Shown: in pieces, positions 58,559 through 64,000 of the stretch
How positions within the stretch are numbered: position 1 is the stretch's first letter
How the letters are laid out: each line of letters opens with the position of its first letter
Source: Desulforudis sp.
GTDB taxonomy: Bacteria; Bacillota; Desulfotomaculia; Desulfotomaculales; Desulforudaceae
Length of the DNA: 64,000 nucleotides
Reading direction: 5' to 3'
Assembly: GCA_003604975.1 (NCBI GenBank)
Contig: QZIR01000022.1
Coordinates: forward strand, 1 to 64,000
Position numbers and translations under genes: made by a program
The notes under the pieces: generated by a model
Databases searched by the model: none
Seen by the model: the letters and a program-made list of their open reading frames with translations, nothing else
What the model was told of the DNA's origin: nothing

Positions 58559-58753
58559 TTAAGGAGTCGTTGCACCATCTAGGGTAGACGTTGTTCTCTT
58601 GAAAATACCTTTCAGCCCATCATCGTCGGTATTTCCGGCTAAAGCGGTCAGGCCAGCGATCAACGCAATCGCCACCAGGGCAATAATCAGACCGTACTCC
58701 ACCAGACCTTGCCCCTCTTCGTCCCTGAACAACCGTTTCATCATTTCTTTCAC
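58559..58753 (-). CDS. flp: Flp/Fap pilin, probable major subunit
   Basis: A 64-aa Flp pilin: leader MKEMMKRLFRDEE, cleavage motif GQGLVEYGLIIALVAIALIA, then the helix and a polar end (DDGLKGIFKRTTSTLDGATT). The GTG start is preceded by GGAGGTGAACATCG. As the first gene of the Tad cluster it is likely the most abundant subunit. The region upstream (58763-59100) must hold the promoter. The second pilin begins 65 bases downstream. Confidence 0.93.
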   Translation of the reverse strand: MKEMMKRLFRDEEGQGLVEYGLIIALVAIALIAGLTALAGNTDDDGLKGIFKRTTSTLDGATTP

Positions 58754-58759
58754 CGATGT

Positions 58760-58939
58760 TCACCTCCTTCCATCAAGCTTTCGTTTTCCAAAATCCTTGC
58801 TATTTCTAAAGCTGCCAGCGCTACCTGTCAATTTACCTGGTATCCCGCGAGCCATGATTATACGGTGTGCTTCTTTTACATGTTTCGCCAGGGCCTGTCC
58901 ATATTCTACCGAGCGCTTAACATCTGGGTAAGAGCACAA
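58760..58939 (-). CDS. Possible small ORF upstream of flp
   Basis: A 59-codon frame (TTG start) reads like a protein: SVEYGQALAKHVKEAHRIIM, then ARGIPGKLTGSAGSFRNSKD and a Lys/Arg-rich end. Its stop overlaps the flp ribosome site, as if translationally coupled. It has no clear ribosome site of its own, and no family is recognised. The frame stays open about 50 bases further upstream. It could be a real small gene, a remnant, or chance. Confidence 0.35.
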   Translation of the reverse strand: MCSYPDVKRSVEYGQALAKHVKEAHRIIMARGIPGKLTGSAGSFRNSKDFGKRKLDGRR

Positions 58940-59118
58940 TTGCTCATATTTCCATGGGCCGTTGGCACCACTTTTCTGAATATTGAATCAAGATCATGGT
59001 CCCCCGACCCAAGTCCATGTCCTACCAGACCACAGTCCCAGACGGCTCTGACATGTAAGGTTCAGGGGTTTTCGGTGTTGCGGAACGATGTATCGAAAGG
59101 CGTGAAATTTGATCGGGC

Positions 59119-59160
59119 AAAAAAGAAACCAGGGGTAGCTCTCTTCAGGAGCACCCCCGG
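59119..59160 (-). terminator. Terminator of the tat-mdh unit
   Basis: On the minus strand, CCGGGGGTGCTC, a seven-base loop, GAGCTACCCCTGG (one bulged T) followed by TTTCTTTTTTG. It ends transcription after mdh, 33 bases beyond the stop codon. Confidence 0.85.
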
Positions 59161-59192
59161 CAATGTTCATGGGAAAGATATTCAGATAAGGG

Positions 59193-60137
<945 letters not shown>

Positions 60138-60154
60138 TTATGATATACAGTGTA

Positions 60155-60919
60155 TCAGGCCGAGTCGGCTGCGGCTTCGGCCCTTGCCTTCTTCGCCTTC
60201 CCCCGCTCCACCAGGCGGGCGATCCAAACGCTGAGTTCATACAGGATATACATCGGCGTTGCCATCAACAGACAGCTCAGAATGTCCGCCGGAGTCAGCA
60301 TCGAAGCGATCACTATAATCACCAACAGTGCGTATTTCCGGCTGCGCTTGAGAAAGTCATGTGAGACTACGCCCATCTTCGAGAGACAGTAAACCGCCAG
60401 CGGTAGCTGGAAGACGAGTCCGAAAGGGATCATAAACGTGATCGTAAAACCTATGTAATTCCCGATGGTTAGCATCGGCACCAGTTCTGGACCGGCAAAG
60501 CGCAGCAAAAAGGCTACACCCAGACGGTACACGCCGAAGAAAGCAAAAGAAATGCCGATTAAAAAGGTGAACAGAGAGATTACTACGAAAAGCGTAAAGA
60601 ACTTCTTCTCTTCCTTGCGCAGGGCAGGCAGAACAAAGCTCCAGACCTGCCACAGAATAACAGGCAGGGCCACCAGAAAACCAAGGAAAAGCGAGAGCTT
60701 GAGCTTTGTCATCAGGGCCTCGGTGATCCCAATAAAGACGATGTCGTGCCCAAGGCTGGTCACCGGATCCAAAAACACAGCCAGAACATGGTCCGTAACG
60801 AACCAGCAGCCGATCGCCGCCACAATTGTGGACACAATCGAGATGATGAGGACCCTGCGCAGTTCTTCAAGGTGCTCGATGATCGATTGTTCTTCTGCTC
60901 TGCTCTTTGTAAAAGCCAA
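60155..60919 (-). CDS. tatC: Twin-arginine translocase subunit TatC (copy 1)
   Basis: A 254-aa six-helix receptor of the Tat pathway. The N-terminal cytoplasmic segment EEQSIIEHLEELRRVLIISI is the conserved TatC start. The first loop contains FVTDHVLAVFLDPVTSLG, and later helices include FGLVFQLPLAVYCLSKMGVV near 165. It recognises Tat signals such as SRRDFLKRS of the Fe-S protein at 3004. It follows tatA1 and precedes mdh. The second tatC lies at 61385-62221. Confidence 0.95.
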   Translation of the reverse strand: MAFTKSRAEEQSIIEHLEELRRVLIISIVSTIVAAIGCWFVTDHVLAVFLDPVTSLGHDIVFIGITEALMTKLKLSLFLGFLVALPVILWQVWSFVLPALRKEEKKFFTLFVVISLFTFLIGISFAFFGVYRLGVAFLLRFAGPELVPMLTIGNYIGFTITFMIPFGLVFQLPLAVYCLSKMGVVSHDFLKRSRKYALLVIIVIASMLTPADILSCLLMATPMYILYELSVWIARLVERGKAKKARAEAAADSA

Positions 60920-60947
60920 CTATCTCACCACCCGCATAATCAAACAC

Positions 60948-60982
60948 AACCCCCAGACGGAGAAATCCCTGTCCCGGGGGTT
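60948..60982 (-). terminator. Hairpin between tatA1 and tatC1
   Basis: On the minus strand AACCCCC, a 21-nt spacer, GGGGGTT. A seven-pair GC-rich stem without U-run in the 109-base tatA1-tatC1 gap. It may tune relative TatA and TatC levels, since TatA is needed in excess. Confidence 0.4.
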
Positions 60983-61028
60983 GAAGAAATGGCCTTACCC
61001 AAAGGATGCCTGGTTAACCCCGCCGGTC

Positions 61029-61283
61029 CTAACTCTTGACCGAAGGACTTGCTTCATCATCGGTCTTGACAACTTCCAGCGTTCTCCTGGCCTCGCGAAT
61101 GTCTTCCTTGACCTCTTTCACCGTGTCCGTAACGTCACCAAACGTTTCACGGGACGAGGACCGGAATTCCCGGATTGTCTTACCAAGTGACTTTCCAACC
61201 TCGGGCAACTTTCCGGGCCCAAAGATGAGCAATGCCACAACCAGGATCAGAATCAATTCGGGGACACCCAGATTTGGTATCAT
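61029..61283 (-). CDS. tatA: Twin-arginine translocase subunit TatA/TatE (copy 1)
   Basis: An 84-aa TatA: short N-terminus [20 protein letters not shown] as transmembrane helix, hinge [20 protein letters not shown], then an amphipathic helix and acidic tail. It forms the pore ring that TatC recruits. Very close to tatA2 at 62255 in the first 45 residues, which points to a recent duplication of a tatA-tatC pair. The start ATG has GAGGGATTCTGATG-type upstream sequence. Confidence 0.93.
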   Translation of the reverse strand: MIPNLGVPELILILVVALLIFGPGKLPEVGKSLGKTIREFRSSSRETFGDVTDTVKEVKEDIREARRTLEVVKTDDEASPSVKS

Positions 61284-61384
61284 CAGAATCCCTCCGTCAT
61301 TTTGACTTGAAAGCGTATTTCAACACCAACAAGGGAATTCCTGCCGGAAAGGAAGAACGGGCCTTTATTTAAAGGACCGAAAAC

Positions 61385-62221
61385 CTAAGCCTGATGCGCC
61401 TCTGTACCCTCCATCTCAGCGATTTCCCGGGCTCGTGCCTGTCTTGCCTTACCCCTTTCGACAAACCCGGCAATGGTGACGCTGACCTCGTACAACAGGT
61501 AAATCGGTCCGGCCATCACGGCACAAGTGAATATGTCGGGCGTTGGCGTTAAGAAGGCAGCTGCCACAAGTGAACCGAGGAACGCATACTTACGGGCCTT
61601 CAACAACCCCGTGTAGGTAACTATACCCAATTTACTCAGAAAATAGACAACAAGGGGGAGCTCAAAAACCAACCCAAACGGGACAATAAATCGAATCGTA
61701 AACGAGATATACTTGCTGAGGGTTAGCATCGGCACCAGCTCGGGACCTGAAAATCGTAGCAGGAACGTAACCCCGATCCGGTAGACACCGAAGAAGGCAA
61801 ATGCCATACCACCGACAAAGAGGAAGAACGACAGGACAATGAAGGTTATAAAATACCGCTTTTCCTTCCCCCGAAGCGCCGGCAAGACCACTGTCGTCAC
61901 CTGCCACAGAATTATGGGCAGGGCGGCCAGGAAACCAAGAAAAAGTGAGAGTTTCAATTTCGTGATCAAGGCCTCGGTAACACCCAGCACCACCATTTCA
62001 TAGCCCTCGCTGGTTACCGGTTCCAAGGCCTTTTGCAGCACATAGTCGGAAAAATAGTAGATCACAACGGCTAACCCAACAGTAGACACCAGGGAGACAA
62101 TGATCACACGCCGAAACTCGCCGAGGTACTTGAGAAACGGCAGTTCAGTCAGGTTCTTTTCACCCACTTCATTAAGCGCCTCCGTTATGTCAAAGAACAA
62201 CCCCTGGAAAATCAAATGCAT
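61385..62221 (-). CDS. tatC: Twin-arginine translocase subunit TatC (copy 2)
   Basis: A 278-aa TatC. After a divergent N-terminus (HLIFQGLFFDITEALNEVGE) come the six helices with the same motifs as copy 1, such as LKLSLFLGFLAALPIILWQV and FFGVYRIGVTFLLRFSGPEL. The C-terminus is longer and acidic. The usual TatC N-terminal motif EHLxELR is replaced by TELPFLKYLGEFRR, so signal recognition may differ. It lies between tatA2 and tatA1. Its true start could be further in, at a later Met or Val. Confidence 0.93.
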   Translation of the reverse strand: MHLIFQGLFFDITEALNEVGEKNLTELPFLKYLGEFRRVIIVSLVSTVGLAVVIYYFSDYVLQKALEPVTSEGYEMVVLGVTEALITKLKLSLFLGFLAALPIILWQVTTVVLPALRGKEKRYFITFIVLSFFLFVGGMAFAFFGVYRIGVTFLLRFSGPELVPMLTLSKYISFTIRFIVPFGLVFELPLVVYFLSKLGIVTYTGLLKARKYAFLGSLVAAAFLTPTPDIFTCAVMAGPIYLLYEVSVTIAGFVERGKARQARAREIAEMEGTEAHQA

Positions 62222-62254
62222 TGAAACCAGGGGTCTTGGGTCTTATCGCTGGTC

Positions 62255-62530
62255 TTAACCCTTGGTGACTTCCCCCTTCATTCCGTCATCCTCATCAGAA
62301 TGGTACTCGATCTTGCCCGAGTCAATGGCCTTCGGTTCGGACTTGATCTCCTCAACATCCTTTACCTTAGCCTCCATAATATCGCTCGAGATCTCGCTCG
62401 ACGACTTACGGAATTCCCTGATCGTCTTACCTAATGACTTGCCCACATCGGGCAGTTTGCCGGGACCGAAGATGATCAGAGCGACCACGAGGATCAGAAT
62501 CAGTTCGGGAATCCCGATATTGGGGATCAT
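62255..62530 (-). CDS. tatA: Twin-arginine translocase subunit TatA/TatE (copy 2)
   Basis: A 91-aa TatA with helix [20 protein letters not shown] and hinge [20 protein letters not shown], almost identical to copy 1 over the first 45 residues, then a different acidic tail ([17 protein letters not shown]). ATG 62530 has AGGAGAGAAGCGA upstream; a longer frame to 62590 is less likely. It is followed by tatC2. Confidence 0.93.
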   Translation of the reverse strand: MIPNIGIPELILILVVALIIFGPGKLPDVGKSLGKTIREFRKSSSEISSDIMEAKVKDVEEIKSEPKAIDSGKIEYHSDEDDGMKGEVTKG

Positions 62531-62608
62531 TCGCTTCTCTCCTTTATTCATCAGGGTTGGTTGTCCAGTTAACAGAATAACATCTTTCATTCACAAATTC
62601 AAATCAAA

Positions 62609-62956
62609 TCAGGGCAGCCTACGCCGCCATTTCCACAACTTAACCAGGAATCGGATCAAGCGCCACCCACCGAAGATCGTGGCCCGTTTGGCGGGATCGT
62701 CTACCGGCTCCACGTTCTGGGATTGCGGAGGAGGCAACACGCTGCGGGGCTGGGCCTCGGCCTCCCATCGTCGTTCGGAAGCCTTCTCCCAACGCGACTT
62801 CTCAGGAGGCGGCAGGTCCTTTACGGATTCCTTCCGGTACTGCCTAACGGTTTCACCAAGGGCCTTCCCCAGCTTGGGTAGTTTACCCGGCCCCATAATA
62901 ACCAGAATGACAATCAGGATCAGGATCAACTCAGGAATCCCCAGGTTGAACGGCAT
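62609..62956 (-). CDS. TatA/TatB-like protein (copy 3, divergent)
   Basis: A 115-aa protein with a TatA-type helix ([19 protein letters not shown]) and hinge MGPGKLPKLGKALGETVRQY, but the usual FGP motif is MGP. The C-terminal part is long and Pro/Arg/Trp-rich (SRWEKASERRWEAEAQPRSV; LVKLWKWRRRLP), unlike the acidic tails of copies 1 and 2. It may act as TatB-like partner or bind a special substrate. It is the first gene of the Tat cluster. Start ATG 62956 with GAGGAGAAGTAA upstream. Confidence 0.85.
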   Translation of the reverse strand: MPFNLGIPELILILIVILVIMGPGKLPKLGKALGETVRQYRKESVKDLPPPEKSRWEKASERRWEAEAQPRSVLPPPQSQNVEPVDDPAKRATIFGGWRLIRFLVKLWKWRRRLP

Positions 62957-63064
62957 TTACTTCTCCTCATTCGAGAGGTATCCGACATATGGATACAACT
63001 CGGGACAATTCTACAATAGTTCGACAGTTAGGCTCAAATATCCTGCCCTGCTCTCCGCGTGCGC

Positions 63065-64000
63065 CTAGTCCCCAAAGGAGACGCCGATTTGTCTGGCCAT
63101 CCGGACCATGTCGCTGCCGAGCGGCACCCGGCGCATCTCACCGATCGCTTCAGCCAGAGGTACCGTAGCTATGTGTGGTGTCCGTAAGCACACCATTTCT
63201 CCAAAACGGCCATCCATAACCGCGTTTACGGCGGCCGCCCCCAGCCGACTGCCGAGGATCCGGTCAAACGGGGTGGGTGATCCACCGCGCTGCAGGTGCC
63301 CCAGTATCGTCACCCGGGTCTCAATACCGGTACTCTTCTCCACCTGCTCCCCAACCAGATTCCCCACTCCGCCAAGGCGGATCTGTTCGAAACTGTCCTT
63401 CACGATCTTGGCCACCACCATGTCGCCGTCGACCGGTTTCGCGCCCTCGGCCACCACAATAATGCTGAAGGCCTTACCTTTAGCGTGCCGCTCCTCGATC
63501 TTCTCACAGACCTTGTTGATGTCAAACGGGATCTCCGGAATCAGGATCACATCGGCGCCACCGGCCAAGCCCGACTGGAGGGCAATCCAACCCGCGTAAC
63601 GACCCATCACCTCGAGGACCATAATCCGATAGTGCGACTCGGCGGTGGTGTGCAACTTGTCAATGGCCTCTGTGGCCGTGGTGAGCGCCGTGTCGAAACC
63701 GAAGGTCTGGTCGGTGGCTGAAAGATCATTGTCGATGGTTTTAGGCACACCAACGACCGGAAAACCATACCTCTCATAAAGCTGGTTGGCAATCTTAAGG
63801 CTGCCGTCACCCCCAACGACGATCAGGGCATTCATTCCGGAGGCCTTAATGTTCGCCATAGCTTGGGCGGACACATCCTTGAACACCACTTCCCCATTTT
63901 CCCGGCATGGATAGTGGAATGGGTTGTCCCGGTTGGTCGTGCCCAGAATTGTACCGCCCCGGGGCAGGATCCCACGCACTTCCTTGGACGTGAGACGCCT
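63065..64000 (-). CDS. pfkA: 6-phosphofructokinase, N-terminus cut off by the window edge
   Basis: A PfkA-family enzyme converting fructose 6-phosphate to the 1,6-bisphosphate. The reading frame continues past base 64000, so the first residues are missing; the visible start GTG 63979 is internal (preceded in frame by LTSKEV). Motifs: VVGGDGSLKIANQLYERYG (phosphoryl-donor site), VPKTIDNDLSATDQTFGFD, VMGRYAGWIALQSGLAGGAD, ILGHLQRGGSPTPFDRILGS. The donor site has Gly after GGD (usual for ATP) but Lys in PKTIDND (usual for PPi enzymes), so the donor is ambiguous. It lies upstream of the Tat genes. Confidence 0.9.
   Translation of the reverse strand, partial: RRLTSKEVRGILPRGGTILGTTNRDNPFHYPCRENGEVVFKDVSAQAMANIKASGMNALIVVGGDGSLKIANQLYERYGFPVVGVPKTIDNDLSATDQTFGFDTALTTATEAIDKLHTTAESHYRIMVLEVMGRYAGWIALQSGLAGGADVILIPEIPFDINKVCEKIEERHAKGKAFSIIVVAEGAKPVDGDMVVAKIVKDSFEQIRLGGVGNLVGEQVEKSTGIETRVTILGHLQRGGSPTPFDRILGSRLGAAAVNAVMDGRFGEMVCLRTPHIATVPLAEAIGEMRRVPLGSDMVRMARQIGVSFGD

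Overview
The window looks like a chromosome segment of a moderately GC-rich, monoderm, anaerobic Firmicute of the Peptococcaceae/Desulfotomaculum type; this is an inference from gene order and protein style. The order recO-glyQ-glyS-ccpN-PPSR-thpR-dgt-dnaG-rpoD-(tRNAs)-...-trmK-nif3-rnpB is typical of that group. GTG and TTG starts are frequent and ribosome sites are strong. No rRNA, CRISPR array or prophage was seen.

Layout. 1-6.2 kb is an accessory, partly decayed zone: an IS3-type transposase remnant, a HAD phosphatase, degenerate sequence, a CsoR/FrmR-family repressor facing a Tat-exported Fe-S protein plus cytochrome b pair with three matching operator-like palindromes between them, then the wreck of a tripartite efflux system (TolC-like and membrane-fusion fragments) and a Spy-like periplasmic protein. 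6.4-21.5 kb is core information processing: CCA-adding enzyme, MgtE, UbiX, RecO, GlyQS, CcpN, PPSR, ThpR, a flavin reductase, dGTPase, primase and the housekeeping sigma factor, followed by two tRNA genes. The first tRNA gene is split in its anticodon loop by a 255-nt group I intron. 21.5-26.8 kb holds a HIT protein, SbcCD and a small membrane protein. 26.8-30.5 kb is a TetR-controlled ABC exporter operon with a repeated operator. 30.6-38.2 kb has TrmK, Nif3-like, RNase P RNA, cupin, metallo-beta-lactamase-fold protein, PolX, DUF502 and YedF. 38.2-46.5 kb is transport-rich: a polar amino-acid ABC system, two EamA exporters, an Fe-S reductase-like protein, a relic of a branched-chain amino-acid permease and a DrrAB-like exporter.

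47-58.8 kb is a surface/signalling block: an HD-GYP protein, a PAS-class III nucleotide cyclase and a secretin-less Tad (Flp) pilus locus on the minus strand. In transcription order the Tad genes are two flp pilins, prepilin peptidase, TadE, TadG, CpaB, TadZ, TadA, TadB, TadC and a membrane-anchored von Willebrand A protein. 59-64 kb, also minus strand, carries phosphofructokinase (cut by the window edge), a duplicated Tat export cluster (tatA-tatA-tatC-tatA-tatC) and malate dehydrogenase.

How parts may connect. The Tat cluster can serve the Tat-signal Fe-S protein near the left end. CcpN, PPSR, PFK and Mdh touch the glycolysis/gluconeogenesis switch. The cyclase and HD-GYP proteins next to the Tad locus suggest nucleotide signalling to pili, which is inference from position only. 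The strongest unusual signal is the intron-split tRNA; the Tad/vWA block, the duplicated Tat genes and the CsoR-type operator set come next.
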